Shown: positions 36,614 to 46,675 of the stretch, piece by piece
Numbering within the stretch: position 1 is the first letter of the stretch
Layout of the letters: every line of letters begins with the position of its first letter
Source of the DNA: Lachnospiraceae bacterium OM04-12BH
GTDB lineage: Bacteria; Bacillota; Clostridia; Lachnospirales; Lachnospiraceae
Assembly (NCBI GenBank): GCA_003490145.1
Contig: QULQ01000013.1
Location: 1 to 64,000, forward strand
Reading direction: 5' to 3'
DNA length: 64,000 bases
The notes under the pieces: generated by a model
What the model was told of the DNA's origin: nothing
The model's database searches: none
What the model saw: the letters and a program-made list of their open reading frames with translations, nothing else
Program-made: the position numbers and the translations under genes

Positions 36614-37033
36614 ATGCCAACATTTAACCAGTTAGTCAGAAAAGGACGTCAGACATCAGTTAAGAAGTCAACGGCTCCTGCTTTACAGAAAGGATGGAAC
36701 TCCCTTCATAAGAAAGCAACCGATACTTCTGCTCCTCAGAAGAGAGGTGTTTGTACTGCTGTTAAGACTGCAACCCCTAAGAAGCCTAACTCAGCTCTGA
36801 GAAAGATTGCCAGAGTCCGTCTTTCCAATGGAATCGAAGTAACAAGCTACATTCCCGGTGAAGGACACAATCTGCAGGAACACAGCGTTGTTCTGATCAG
36901 AGGTGGTAGAGTAAAGGACTTACCCGGTACCAGATATCACGTAATCAGAGGTACACTGGATACTGCGGGAGTTGCAAACAGAAAGCAGGCCCGTTCCAAA
37001 TATGGTGCCAAGAGACCTAAGGCAGCTAAATAA
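36614..37033 (+). CDS. rpsL: 30S ribosomal protein S12
   Basis: This 139-residue protein is S12 of the decoding centre. The NQLVRKGR opening and [21 protein letters not shown] and [13 protein letters not shown] segments are conserved; both lysines where streptomycin-resistance changes arise ([14 protein letters not shown]) are wild type. AGGAGG precedes the ATG. A 160-base gap separates it from rpsG; I see no clear signal in that gap. Confidence 0.99.
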   Translation: MPTFNQLVRKGRQTSVKKSTAPALQKGWNSLHKKATDTSAPQKRGVCTAVKTATPKKPNSALRKIARVRLSNGIEVTSYIPGEGHNLQEHSVVLIRGGRVKDLPGTRYHVIRGTLDTAGVANRKQARSKYGAKRPKAAK

Positions 37034-37075
37034 GTTTTTGGAACAGATTGGACCCACAAACAGAACTAATTATAG

Positions 37076-37663
<588 letters not shown>

Positions 37664-37704
37664 GCCTTGCCTTTTGCCCGGACTAATATAAGGAGGAAAA
37701 ACCT

Positions 37705-39867
37705 TTGGCTGAAAGAGAATATCCATTAGAGCGAACCAGAAACATTGGTATTATGGCTCACATCGATGCTGGTAAGACTACTCTGACAGAGCGTATTCTG
37801 TACTACACCGGTGTCAACTACAAGATTGGTGATACTCACGAAGGTACTGCTACCATGGACTGGATGGAACAGGAGCAGGAAAGAGGTATTACTATCACAT
37901 CAGCCGCTACAACATGCCACTGGACTTTGGAAGAGAACTGCAAGCCTAAGCCGGGTGCACTGGAGCATCGTATCAATATCATTGATACCCCTGGACACGT
38001 AGACTTTACTGTAGAAGTAGAGCGTTCACTTCGTGTACTGGATGGTGCTGTTGGTGTCTTCTGTGCAAAGGGTGGTGTAGAGCCTCAGTCAGAAAACGTA
38101 TGGCGTCAGGCTGATACCTATAATGTTCCGAGAATGGCTTTCATCAACAAGATGGACATTTTAGGTGCCAACTTCTACGGAGCCGTAGAACAGATCAAGA
38201 CAAGACTTGGCAAGAATGCAATCGTTCTTCAGTTACCCATTGGTAAGGAAGATGAATTCAAGGGAATCATTGATCTTTTTGAAATGAAGGCATATATCTA
38301 CAATGACGATAAGGGTGAAGATATTACCATTACTGATATCCCGGACGACATGAAGGATGATGCTGAATTATATCGTTCCGAACTCATCGAGAAGATCTGC
38401 GAATTAGATGACGATCTGATGATGATGTATCTGGAAGGTGAAGAACCTTCTGTAGAGGAAATGAAGAAAGTATTAAGAAAAGCAACCTGTGAGTGTACAG
38501 CTGTTCCCGTCTGCTGCGGTTCTGCATACAGAAACAAGGGTGTACAGAAGCTCCTTGATGCGATTCTTGAGTACATGCCTGCTCCTACAGATATCCCTCC
38601 TATTAAGGGAACTGACCTGGACGGCAACGAAGTTGTAAGACATTCTTCTGACGAGGAGCCATTCTCAGCGCTTGCGTTCAAGATCATGGCCGATCCTTTT
38701 GTTGGAAAGCTTGCATTCTTCAGAGTTTATTCCGGTACAATGAACTCCGGTTCTTATGTACTGAATGCTACAAAAGATAAGAAAGAGCGTGTAGGACGTA
38801 TCCTTCAGATGCACGCAAACAAGAGAGCAGAGCTGGATAAGGTTTACTCCGGTGATATCGCTGCTGCAGTAGGCTTCAAGTTTACTACAACAGGTGATAC
38901 AATCTGTGATGAACAGCATCCTGTTATTCTGGAATCCATGGAATTCCCTGAACCCGTTATTGAGCTTGCTATCGAGCCCAAGACAAAGGCAGGACAGGGC
39001 AAGATGGGTGAAGCTCTTGCAAAGCTTGCTGAAGAAGATCCTACTTTCAGAGCTCATACTGATCAGGAAACCGGTCAGACCATTATCGCTGGTATGGGCG
39101 AGCTGCATCTGGAGATCATCGTAGACAGACTCCTTCGTGAGTTCAAGGTAGAAGCTAACGTTGGTGCACCTCAGGTTGCATACAAGGAAACCTTTACCAA
39201 GGCTGTTGATGTTGATTCCAAGTACGCTAAGCAGTCCGGTGGTCGTGGACAGTACGGTCACTGTAAAGTTAAGTTCGAGCCCCTGGAAGCAAACTGCGAG
39301 AAGTTCGAGTTTGATCCTAAGGCAAACATCTTGATCAACGATCCGCCTACCCTGTTATTCGAATCCACTGTAGTCGGTGGTGCTATTCCGAAGGAATACA
39401 TCCCTGCAGTTGGTGAAGGTATCCAGGAAGCAGCTCAGGCTGGTATTCTTGGAGGATTCCCTGTACTTGGCGTTCACGCTACTGTATATGACGGATCCTA
39501 CCATGAAGTCGACTCTTCAGAAATGGCATTCCACATTGCCGGATCCATGGCATTCAAGGACGCTATGGCAAAGGCATCACCTGTACTTCTTGAGCCTATC
39601 ATGAAGGTAGAGGTTACAATGCCTGAAGAATATATGGGAGATGTAATCGGTGACCTGAACTCACGTCGTGGACGTGTAGAAGGTATGGACGATATCGGAG
39701 GAGGCAAGATGGTTCGTGCATTCGTTCCGCTTTCCGAAATGTTCGGTTATTCCACAGACCTTCGTTCCAAGACACAGGGCCGTGGTAACTACTCCATGTT
39801 CTTCGAAAAGTACGAGCCCGTTCCGAAGAACGTTCAGGAAAAGGTACTGGCAGCAAAAACAAAGTAA
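37705..39867 (+). CDS. fusA: Elongation factor G
   Basis: This 720-residue translocase GTPase has the G1 loop [15 protein letters not shown] in switch I, DTPGHVDF (G3) and NKMD (G4), followed by domains II-V of normal length. The start codon is TTG at 37705: AAGGAGG lies eight bases upstream and the next in-frame ATG would delete the G1 region. A rare start on such an abundant protein is unusual. Confidence 0.98.
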   Translation: MAEREYPLERTRNIGIMAHIDAGKTTLTERILYYTGVNYKIGDTHEGTATMDWMEQEQERGITITSAATTCHWTLEENCKPKPGALEHRINIIDTPGHVDFTVEVERSLRVLDGAVGVFCAKGGVEPQSENVWRQADTYNVPRMAFINKMDILGANFYGAVEQIKTRLGKNAIVLQLPIGKEDEFKGIIDLFEMKAYIYNDDKGEDITITDIPDDMKDDAELYRSELIEKICELDDDLMMMYLEGEEPSVEEMKKVLRKATCECTAVPVCCGSAYRNKGVQKLLDAILEYMPAPTDIPPIKGTDLDGNEVVRHSSDEEPFSALAFKIMADPFVGKLAFFRVYSGTMNSGSYVLNATKDKKERVGRILQMHANKRAELDKVYSGDIAAAVGFKFTTTGDTICDEQHPVILESMEFPEPVIELAIEPKTKAGQGKMGEALAKLAEEDPTFRAHTDQETGQTIIAGMGELHLEIIVDRLLREFKVEANVGAPQVAYKETFTKAVDVDSKYAKQSGGRGQYGHCKVKFEPLEANCEKFEFDPKANILINDPPTLLFESTVVGGAIPKEYIPAVGEGIQEAAQAGILGGFPVLGVHATVYDGSYHEVDSSEMAFHIAGSMAFKDAMAKASPVLLEPIMKVEVTMPEEYMGDVIGDLNSRRGRVEGMDDIGGGKMVRAFVPLSEMFGYSTDLRSKTQGRGNYSMFFEKYEPVPKNVQEKVLAAKTK

Positions 39868-39883
39868 TTAAATAAAGAAAAAC

Positions 39884-39912
39884 TTGAAAATATCGGACAT
39901 CTTTAATATAAT
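39884..39912 (+). promoter_or_regulatory. SigA promoter internal to the str operon, driving tuf
   Basis: TTGAAA (39884-39889), 17 bases, TATAAT (39907-39912): strong consensus, 65 bases before tuf, giving extra EF-Tu independent of rpsL. Confidence 0.85.
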
Positions 39913-39977
39913 CAAAGATAGCTGATTTATAGTAAAACGAGTGAACAATTTAATTTTATTAAGGAGGATTTTTAGAA

Positions 39978-41165
39978 ATGGCTAAAGCGCATTTTGACAG
40001 AACCAAAACCCATTGTAATATTGGTACCATCGGTCACGTAGACCATGGTAAAACAACTCTGACAGCAGCAATCACAAAGGTTCTTGCTGCAAGAGTTCCT
40101 GGTAACGAAGCTACAGATTTCGAGAACATCGATAAGGCTCCCGAAGAGAGAGAAAGAGGTATTACCATTTCTACTGCTCACGTTGAGTATTCTACAGCTA
40201 AGAGACACTATGCACACGTTGACTGCCCTGGCCATGCTGACTACGTTAAGAACATGATCACAGGTGCTGCTCAGATGGATGGTGCTATCCTTGTTGTAGC
40301 TGCTACTGATGGTGTTATGGCTCAGACAAAGGAGCACATCCTTCTGTCCCGTCAGGTAGGTGTACCTTACATCATCGTATTCCTTAACAAGTGTGATATG
40401 GTTGATGATCCTGAGCTGATCGAGCTGGTTGAGATGGAAGTTACAGAGCAGCTTGAAGAGTACGGATTCGAAGGATGCCCTATCATTAAGGGTTCCGCTC
40501 TTAAGGCTCTTGAAGATCCCAACGGCGAGTGGGGCGACAAGATCATGGAACTTATGGATACAGTTGATTCTTATATTCCTGATCCTGAAAGAGCAACAGA
40601 CAAGCCTTTCCTTATGCCTGTTGAGGACGTATTCACAATCACAGGTCGTGGTACCGTTGCTACTGGTAGAGTAGAGCGTGGTACTCTTCACCTTAACGAG
40701 GAAGTTGAAATCGTTGGTATTAAGGAAGAGACACGTAAGACTGTTGTAACCGGTATCGAAATGTTCCGTAAGCTCCTTGATGAGGCTCAGGCTGGTGATA
40801 ACATCGGTGCTCTGCTTCGTGGTGTTCAGAGAACAGATATCGAAAGAGGACAGGTTCTTGCAAAGCCCGGCACAGTAACATGCCACAAGAAATTTACCGC
40901 TCAGGTTTACGTTCTTACCAAGGATGAAGGTGGACGTCATACACCTTTCTTCAACAACTACAGACCTCAGTTCTACTTCAGAACAACTGACGTAACAGGT
41001 GTCTGCAACCTTCCTGCTGGTACAGAAATGTGCATGCCTGGTGATAACGTAGAAATGACTATCGAACTGATCCATCCTATCGCTATGGAGCAGGGTCTTA
41101 CATTCGCTATCCGTGAAGGTGGTAGAACTGTAGGTTCAGGCCGTGTTGCTACAATCATCGAGTAA
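39978..41165 (+). CDS. tuf: Elongation factor Tu
   Basis: This 395-residue GTPase delivers aminoacyl-tRNA to the ribosome. [15 protein letters not shown] (G1), [16 protein letters not shown] (G3) and NKCDM (G4) are intact. Codon use is strongly biased, as expected for the most abundant protein, which also explains a long meaningless open frame on the opposite strand. AAGGAGG precedes the ATG. Confidence 0.99.
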   Translation: MAKAHFDRTKTHCNIGTIGHVDHGKTTLTAAITKVLAARVPGNEATDFENIDKAPEERERGITISTAHVEYSTAKRHYAHVDCPGHADYVKNMITGAAQMDGAILVVAATDGVMAQTKEHILLSRQVGVPYIIVFLNKCDMVDDPELIELVEMEVTEQLEEYGFEGCPIIKGSALKALEDPNGEWGDKIMELMDTVDSYIPDPERATDKPFLMPVEDVFTITGRGTVATGRVERGTLHLNEEVEIVGIKEETRKTVVTGIEMFRKLLDEAQAGDNIGALLRGVQRTDIERGQVLAKPGTVTCHKKFTAQVYVLTKDEGGRHTPFFNNYRPQFYFRTTDVTGVCNLPAGTEMCMPGDNVEMTIELIHPIAMEQGLTFAIREGGRTVGSGRVATIIE

Positions 41166-41200
41166 TCTTTGATAGTGTCTACAAAAAGCTAGAGTTTATG

Positions 41201-41233
41201 GGGCTTTCCGAGAAATCGGGAAGCCCTTTTTGC
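41201..41233 (+). terminator. Terminator after tuf
   Basis: GGGCTTTCCGA (41201-41211) pairs with TCGGGAAGCCC (41216-41226) around GAAA, with one mismatch, then TTTTT. Confidence 0.93.
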
Positions 41234-41336
41234 ATCTCTTAATAGGTGGATAGAATAGAGAAAAATAGAGTCGGTGGTGCCAAAACGGTGCCAAAAACAA
41301 AACTCCAGCGAGTTTGGCTATTCACTAGAGTGAGTT

Positions 41337-42017
41337 TTACAGTAATTTTTTCTTTATATGTTTCAAATAATTCTTTTTGAAGTCTCTGATATTATCAAAG
41401 AATTCCATCTCAGAACGGGTAAATGAATTAGTCTCAGCCTTCTCGGAAAGGAGCTCCATTGTACAAATAAGGTCAGCAATTTGGAACAACTTATAATCCA
41501 CAGGTTTCACTTTCCGGAATTCAACATGAGTATATAATGTACTGAATACCGATGTGAGAATTTTAGTGAGTTCAATTTGTCCGTTATCATAGTAGATAAT
41601 GACTTTATCAAAGCTATTCCAAAAGCCTTCATTGCTGCGGAAAACATCAGCCAGAGCTTTTGATACCTTTGACGTCATTGTTATCACATCAGGACATTCA
41701 CTTTTCTTTACTTTTATACAAGAAAATTGAAAGTCAAGTTTTCTTGCAAAGTTGAATAAGGCATTAAATAAACGTTTTCTATCTTCAACTAAATCATTAG
41801 AGTACACAGATTCTCGTCGAATTAGTGGACCAGTATGGATAGCATGATTTTGATATCCCAAGTTCAATAAGTGAGAATCGAAAAGTTTAATATTTTCGGA
41901 AATATCAGTGCTTTGATTATGTAATATCATAGAAACTAAGTAGTAGGGAGCATGTGCTTCATAAGGACCAAAGTCCCCGGACTCGTCTATGAATACGCTA
42001 AGTATCTTTTCTGACAT
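41337..42017 (-). CDS. DUF3800 domain protein
   Basis: This 226-residue protein has the DUF3800 hallmarks: SVFIDESGDFG at the N-terminus, a Tyr-rich strand (VIIYYDNGQIELTKIL) in the middle, and a PVDYKLFQIADLICTMELL block with conserved Gln-x-Ala-Asp near the C-terminus. DUF3800 proteins have an RNase H-like fold with acidic residues and are common in mobile islands; no function is established. I chose ATG 42017 (AAAGGATG upstream). The open frame continues upstream, but through a palindromic region unlikely to be coding. Confidence 0.82.
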   Translation of the reverse strand: MSEKILSVFIDESGDFGPYEAHAPYYLVSMILHNQSTDISENIKLFDSHLLNLGYQNHAIHTGPLIRRESVYSNDLVEDRKRLFNALFNFARKLDFQFSCIKVKKSECPDVITMTSKVSKALADVFRSNEGFWNSFDKVIIYYDNGQIELTKILTSVFSTLYTHVEFRKVKPVDYKLFQIADLICTMELLSEKAETNSFTRSEMEFFDNIRDFKKNYLKHIKKKLL

Positions 42018-42054
42018 ACAATCATCCTTTTGTAACAATTTTGAGTATGAAAAT

Positions 42055-42104
42055 GGCGGGGAAATTCCCCGCCGCTCGGTGGACCAGGGTCTTTCGACCA
42101 GCCC
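42055..42104 (-). repeat. Palindromic leader upstream of the DUF3800 gene
   Basis: GGCGGGGAAATTCCCCGCC (42055-42073) is a palindrome with one central mismatch, much more GC-rich than its surroundings. GGTC-TTTC-GACC (42089-42100) forms a second hairpin. Together they could be a structured 5' leader or a protein-binding site. Confidence 0.5.
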
Positions 42105-42167
42105 AAAATCAATCACCGTTGATTTATATTCTATGCTCATTATAAGGGAAATATGCAGAAATGTCAA

Positions 42168-42546
42168 TTACCACCCTTTAATCTGTTTTATCTGTTCTGC
42201 CCGTTCGGGATCTCTGTGATACTGTAGCTTGAATTGTATCGTCTCTACTACTTCTTTCCGTGCTTCATCATCTAACTGATAAAAGGAAGTCAGTAAATTA
42301 TCCACATCCGGCATACTGTTTTTCCCGAAGAGATACATAAGCGGGTACATGGAATTTTTTAAATACGTTTTTACACGATTTTCGTCAAGAGCACCATTCA
42401 ATCCGCTTGGTAATGTAGGATATATTTCTTCTTCTGTGATTGCACCGGAAAAGGGACTGGCAGAGCATATCTCATTTACGTCAATTTCTAATTCATTTGC
42501 CAGTCTAAGTACAAAGTCAAATCGGATATTAGAATCCTTTTGAATA
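42168..42546 (-). pseudogene. C-terminal remnant of an XRE-type transcriptional regulator
   Basis: Read on the minus strand from about 42546, the sequence gives FYSIIQKDSNIRFDFVLRLA, then NELEIDVNEIC, the third to fifth helices of an XRE helix-turn-helix, followed by an ordinary regulator tail ending QIKQIKGW. The N-terminal half of the helix-turn-helix is missing; beyond 42550 the sequence changes to plus-strand element coding. The longest ATG-initiated frame left is 77 residues (42168-42401), without a ribosome binding site. A truncated, non-functional gene is the simplest reading. Confidence 0.65.
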
Positions 42547-42554
42547 ATAGAATA

Positions 42555-43369
42555 AAAGCTGAGCAGATACGCACAGATAATCGGTACCGTATCATGTGGA
42601 ATCAGACGGTGGACAGGGCACTCGTCAGCGGTGTGCCGGAGAAACAGATTTTAGAAGTAAAACAGAATGAAATCGGACAGAAAGCAAAGGCTTCCATTCA
42701 GAAGTCGGGGAGAAATCCGGCACTGTTCAAAAGCCTGATTATGACGGCGATATATGCTTTGGAGCTACTATTAGTAAGGTATTTAGAATGGCTTTGGAAA
42801 AGGCTGATAATGTGACGGAAGCGTTTGTAAAGTCAGAGCCGGAGCAGACGAAAGTTCGGGTAGTTAATGAGCCTGTGATGGCGAAAACGGAACTGATTCC
42901 GGAAATGCCAAAGAAGACCGAGCTTGTTTCCAAGTATCCAAGGCTTGCGGATATTTATAATAAGATGGAAAAGCAGAACAAAGTCATTTGTCAAAGGGAT
43001 CAACAGCTTGCAAGTGTTGAGAAGGAGATTGCCGTAACAAAAGGGATTTTCAAGGGAAAACAGCGTAAGGAGTTGCAGGAGCAGGCAGAACAGTTAATGA
43101 TACAGATAGCCAATATGAAACAGTATTTGTCAAGTATCGTGCAGAGTTATGGATATAAGAATGTGAAGGAGTTCTTGGTTGAATTTAAGGCTTCTAAAGC
43201 AGAATATACCTATTATCAGTCGGCGATTGCAAAGTGGGAACAGCAGACCGGAAATAAGGCAGAACCGGACAACTTAAAGGCAAAGTTGCAAAGAAAGACG
43301 CAAGAAGTAAAGGAACGAGAAAACAACAGACAGAGCCATCATTACAGGAGCGATAGAGGCGGCAGATAG
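42555..43369 (+). pseudogene. Frameshifted remnant of a mobile-element protein
   Basis: A plus-strand frame to about 42,700 (RIMWNQTVDRALVSG...QNEIGQKAK) gives way to a second frame open from 42671 to 43369, in which KPDYDGDICFGATISKVF leads into ALEKADNVTEAFVKSEPEQ. The second frame ends in a long charged coiled coil (YPRLADIYNKMEKQNKVICQ, then KGKQRKELQEQAEQLMIQIA) and a basic tail. The pattern suggests one gene broken by a frameshift near 42,680. The charged coiled-coil C-terminus resembles the tails of mobilisation/relaxase-type proteins, but I cannot name the family. The longest intact piece starts at ATG 42788 (193 residues). Confidence 0.5.
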
Positions 43370-43386
43370 GAAATTATATAATCATA

Positions 43387-43440
43387 TTGACAGGAAAGAC
43401 CACGAGCTGTAGTCTATAAACGAGACTACTGCTTGTGGTC
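43387..43440 (+). promoter_or_regulatory. Promoter with overlapping inverted-repeat operator upstream of BlaI-like gene
   Basis: TTGACA (43387-43392), 17 bases, TAGTCT (43410-43415). The -10 lies within an 18-bp inverted repeat (43398-43415 with 43423-43440, two mismatches, GACCACGAGC...GTAGTCT). The dyad contains TAGTCT/AGACTA, reminiscent of the dyads bound by BlaI/MecI dimers, so self-repression is likely. Confidence 0.6.
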
Positions 43441-43464
43441 TGTTGCATTAGAGGAGGATACTTT

Positions 43465-43824
43465 ATGGAAATTCAATTAGGTGTGATTGAGGCAAGATAT
43501 GCAGATATGATTTGGGAGCATGAACCGGTTACTTCATCGGAACTGGTAAAGATGACGGCAGTGGAGTTTAACTGGAAGCGCACAACTGCACACAATGTTT
43601 TGAGAAGATTGATTGATAAGGGATTGTTTCAGAATGAAAACGGACTGGTAACAGCCGTAATATCTAGAGAGGAATTTTATGCCAGACAGAGCAGACAGTA
43701 TGTTGAAGACACCTTTGCGGGTTCTCTTCCGGCATTTATTGCAGCATTTACGCAGGATGCAAAACTGACACCGGAAGAAACTGAGGCAATTCGTAAGATG
43801 ATTAATCAGGCGGAGGAAAAGTGA
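43465..43824 (+). CDS. BlaI/MecI/CopY-type transcriptional repressor
   Basis: This 119-residue protein is a winged-helix repressor of the BlaI/MecI family. The N-terminal LGVIEARYADMIWEHEPVTS and the VKMTAVEFNWKRTTAHNVLRRLIDKG recognition region are characteristic. In known systems such repressors are cleaved when the partner M56 membrane protease senses a ligand. I chose ATG 43465 after GAGGAGG. Its stop overlaps the start of the BlaR1-like gene. No beta-lactamase or other resistance gene is adjacent, so the regulon is unknown. Confidence 0.92.
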   Translation: MEIQLGVIEARYADMIWEHEPVTSSELVKMTAVEFNWKRTTAHNVLRRLIDKGLFQNENGLVTAVISREEFYARQSRQYVEDTFAGSLPAFIAAFTQDAKLTPEETEAIRKMINQAEEK

Positions 43825-43826
43825 GT

Positions 43827-46271
43827 ATGGGAGAAATTTTTTTAAAACTGCTGAATCTGAGCATCACAGCCAGTTGGCTGATTTTAGCAGTATTATGCAT
43901 TCGTCTTTTATTCAGGAAAATACCTAAGTGGATTACCTGTTTATTATGGGGTGTGGTAGCAATCCGACTGATATTTCCGTTTTCCATAGAAAGTGCATTT
44001 AGTCTGCAACTAAGTGCAGAGCCTATCAGAACCAGTACTATGGTAGAGGGAGAACTGATACCTTATGTGCCGTCCGTAAACAGCAACATAGGTGTTGTAG
44101 AAAATACTGTAAATCCTTTATTGGCAGAAGCCTTTGCATATCAGGAAACAGAAAGTGTGGCTCCATTACAGATAGCGACAGAAATCGCAGGAAGTGTCTG
44201 GCTGTCTGGAATGGTAGTACTTCTTATTTTTGCACTGGTGAGTATGATAAAATTGCGCCTACGTGTAAGGGAAGCGGTGCGCTACAAAGAAAACATCTAT
44301 ATTTGTGATGCAGTAAAGTCCCCATTCATTTTGGGTATTATCAAGCCAAGGATTTATCTTTCCTCTGCTTTAAGTGAGGAGGAGATGGATTATATTATTG
44401 CACATGAAAGGGCGCACCTAAAAAGAAAAGATCATTTATGGAAGCCTTTTGGATACCTGCTTTTGTGTATCTATTGGTTCAATCCGTTGTGCTGGATTGC
44501 CTATATTATGCTGTGCAAGGATATTGAACTGGCTTGTGATGAAAAAGTAATTAAGGATATGAGTTTTGGGGATAAGAAGGAGTATTCCAGAGTATTGTTG
44601 TTTTGTGCAACGCAGAGACATCTGGTAATGGCGTGTCCCTTGGCGTTTGGAGAAGTGGGAGTAAAGGAAAGAGTGAAAACAGTATTGAATTATAAAAAGC
44701 CGACCTTTTGGATTACGATTGCCGCAATCGTGGTATGTGCTATTGTAGCAATTTGTTTTCTGACGAATCCTGCAAAAGAATATCAAATCAGAATCACGAT
44801 TCCGGCAGGAAGCGAAACAGGCTTTTATTATTCTGATGAAGAAATATGTCCAAAGAGAAATACGTTGACAATTGCAAAAGGTAGACATCTTGGAGATATG
44901 GAAGTGATTCTTTTGCCGGTCGAAGTAAAAGAAGAAAATGCTTATGATGAACCTATTTATATTACAGCGGTCGCACCGGCAAAAATGGATGTAGAGAAAG
45001 GTGCGTGGTTTAAAATTGGTGTAAATATGCAGAATCCCACAGCAGAGGATATCGATGTTTATGTTATAGTTCGCGGTGTAGAGGTAAGAATTGCATCTAA
45101 AACAAAGGGTGATAATGATTCCAATGGAGAAAGTGCTGAAGAGCAGAATTCAGTAACACCTCAGAATTTGGAAGGACCACAAGAACCGGATGCGAATGAG
45201 GACGCAGTTTATGAAGAATTGAACCGGGTGGTTAGTACCATTGGTTTGGAGAATGCTTATCCATGGAATAATACAGTAGAGTTTAAACCGAATGCGGATG
45301 TTCTCATTAAAATGGCAAGTGATGGGTCAGGTCGGTTTGAAATCTATGGTATTATGAGTGAAAAATATGGAAGCTACGGGCTTTTGCTGAATGATTGGAT
45401 AGGTGGAGAGCAGAATTGGAACTTCGCCCTTGTTCCCTGGTATTATTCAGGTGCTCCTTCTGATCAACCCATTTTAGAATCAGACGGAAAGGGAAGATAC
45501 ATCTTTGCATATGTGTATGATTACGATGATGTCCCATTGTGGCATGAGTGTGTTTTGGATTGCGGATATGATACCGGGCATATGCAGTTAATTCCTGAGA
45601 ATGAATATCGTACCATGTTGTTGGAAGAAGAGCAGACAGCATTACCTTTTGAAAGTCAAGGAGAAAATGGTAATAATCCAGAAGAAAAACCTATAGCCCA
45701 AACTGCTATGGTAGATACTTCTAAAGTTTTCAGTATTGTAGTGACAAACGGGAATACGGGAGAACAGATAACACTTACTGCAGAAACTTCTGCATATAAT
45801 GATTTAATCAAACTCTATTCGCAGTTGGATTTTACAGCAGAATGTGCAGAAAATGCAAGGGTTGGTTATCAATATAGCATGAAACTGCAGGATGCAGAGG
45901 AAAATAAATTGCAGTCGGTAACGCCCTATAAGGATGGTTTGACAGTTGACAGCTTTTTTTATCAGTACGGTCTTGCAGACAATGGGGCAGATGCTTCGTT
46001 AAGACTAATGGAGTATTTGGAGCACATTTTCTATCCGGAGAAAACATCAATGGCAATGTCTTTCAACGAAGCTCCGGTGAATACTTTGCCGGATGTGACT
46101 ATGATAATGATCAAATATAAAAATTATGAGGGAGATATTGAAATTATTAATGGAAGTGACAGTGAACTTCAAACAGGTGAATGGTTTTGCATTCAGAAGT
46201 GGGAGGAGGGATCTTGGCATCGGGTAGATGAACTGATAGACGGAATATGGAAAGAGGTTGCCTATATTTAG
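43827..46271 (+). CDS. BlaR1/MecR1-type M56 membrane metallopeptidase with long extracellular sensor
   Basis: This protein (about 814 residues) has a BlaR1-type N-terminal membrane domain (several helices), a zinc protease motif HERAH (near residues 193-197) followed by the downstream CDEKVI segment, and a last membrane helix (ITIAAIVVCAIVAICFL) near residue 300. About 500 residues then lie outside the cell. That part is not a penicillin-binding domain: it has an Asp/Glu-rich linker and, at the end, domains (MIKYKNYEGDIEIINGSDSE, then IQKWEEGSWHRV) of a beta-sandwich type often attached to M56 proteins in gut Firmicutes. GTG 43821 is an alternative start. It should sense an extracellular signal and inactivate the upstream repressor. 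Confidence 0.88.
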   Translation: MGEIFLKLLNLSITASWLILAVLCIRLLFRKIPKWITCLLWGVVAIRLIFPFSIESAFSLQLSAEPIRTSTMVEGELIPYVPSVNSNIGVVENTVNPLLAEAFAYQETESVAPLQIATEIAGSVWLSGMVVLLIFALVSMIKLRLRVREAVRYKENIYICDAVKSPFILGIIKPRIYLSSALSEEEMDYIIAHERAHLKRKDHLWKPFGYLLLCIYWFNPLCWIAYIMLCKDIELACDEKVIKDMSFGDKKEYSRVLLFCATQRHLVMACPLAFGEVGVKERVKTVLNYKKPTFWITIAAIVVCAIVAICFLTNPAKEYQIRITIPAGSETGFYYSDEEICPKRNTLTIAKGRHLGDMEVILLPVEVKEENAYDEPIYITAVAPAKMDVEKGAWFKIGVNMQNPTAEDIDVYVIVRGVEVRIASKTKGDNDSNGESAEEQNSVTPQNLEGPQEPDANEDAVYEELNRVVSTIGLENAYPWNNTVEFKPNADVLIKMASDGSGRFEIYGIMSEKYGSYGLLLNDWIGGEQNWNFALVPWYYSGAPSDQPILESDGKGRYIFAYVYDYDDVPLWHECVLDCGYDTGHMQLIPENEYRTMLLEEEQTALPFESQGENGNNPEEKPIAQTAMVDTSKVFSIVVTNGNTGEQITLTAETSAYNDLIKLYSQLDFTAECAENARVGYQYSMKLQDAEENKLQSVTPYKDGLTVDSFFYQYGLADNGADASLRLMEYLEHIFYPEKTSMAMSFNEAPVNTLPDVTMIMIKYKNYEGDIEIINGSDSELQTGEWFCIQKWEEGSWHRVDELIDGIWKEVAYI

Positions 46272-46675
46272 GTCATATTTAGGGCATACTTCCGTGCCGG
46301 ATATTTCAATATCAGAACTTGGTTTGGACAATCATACTGTTCTCGGCTTGCTAGCTGCCTAATCATACTGCTCGAAACACGAAAGATAAGCAAAAGCAGT
46401 AAAAATTAGTCAGAAAAGTACGAATAAATAAAGCTTTTACTGCCTGAAACAGAAAAAGTAATTGTGAGGCGGTATAAATAGGATGTTAAATAGAACAGGT
46501 CCCTGGGGATATCAAATATATACTGCCTATAAAGAGAGAAGGAGTAGATAAGCAGTAATAGTGTTAGAGCATATATATGTAGGGCAAGAATATTTACTGC
46601 CCCAGAAATAAATGAAGAATAAATAGCCGTATTCTTCTTGACAAGTAAATATGTCTTGAAAATGAACTTAAGGGT
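46272..46675. other. Non-coding AT-rich gap in the island
   Basis: No gene is seen. The heptamer GCAGTAA or its complement TTACTGC occurs at 46396, 46437, 46552, 46594 and again at 46704, twice as an inverted pair. The significance is unclear. Confidence 0.4.

Noticed and set aside
39972..41075. 367-residue open frame opposite tuf
   Set aside because: It mirrors tuf exactly, has no ribosome binding site and is explained by the strong codon bias of tuf, which removes stop codons on the other strand.
42018..42167. 50-residue N-terminal extension of the DUF3800 protein
   Set aside because: The extension passes through strong palindromes, lacks a ribosome binding site, and the family begins at the SVFIDESGDFG strand after ATG 42017.
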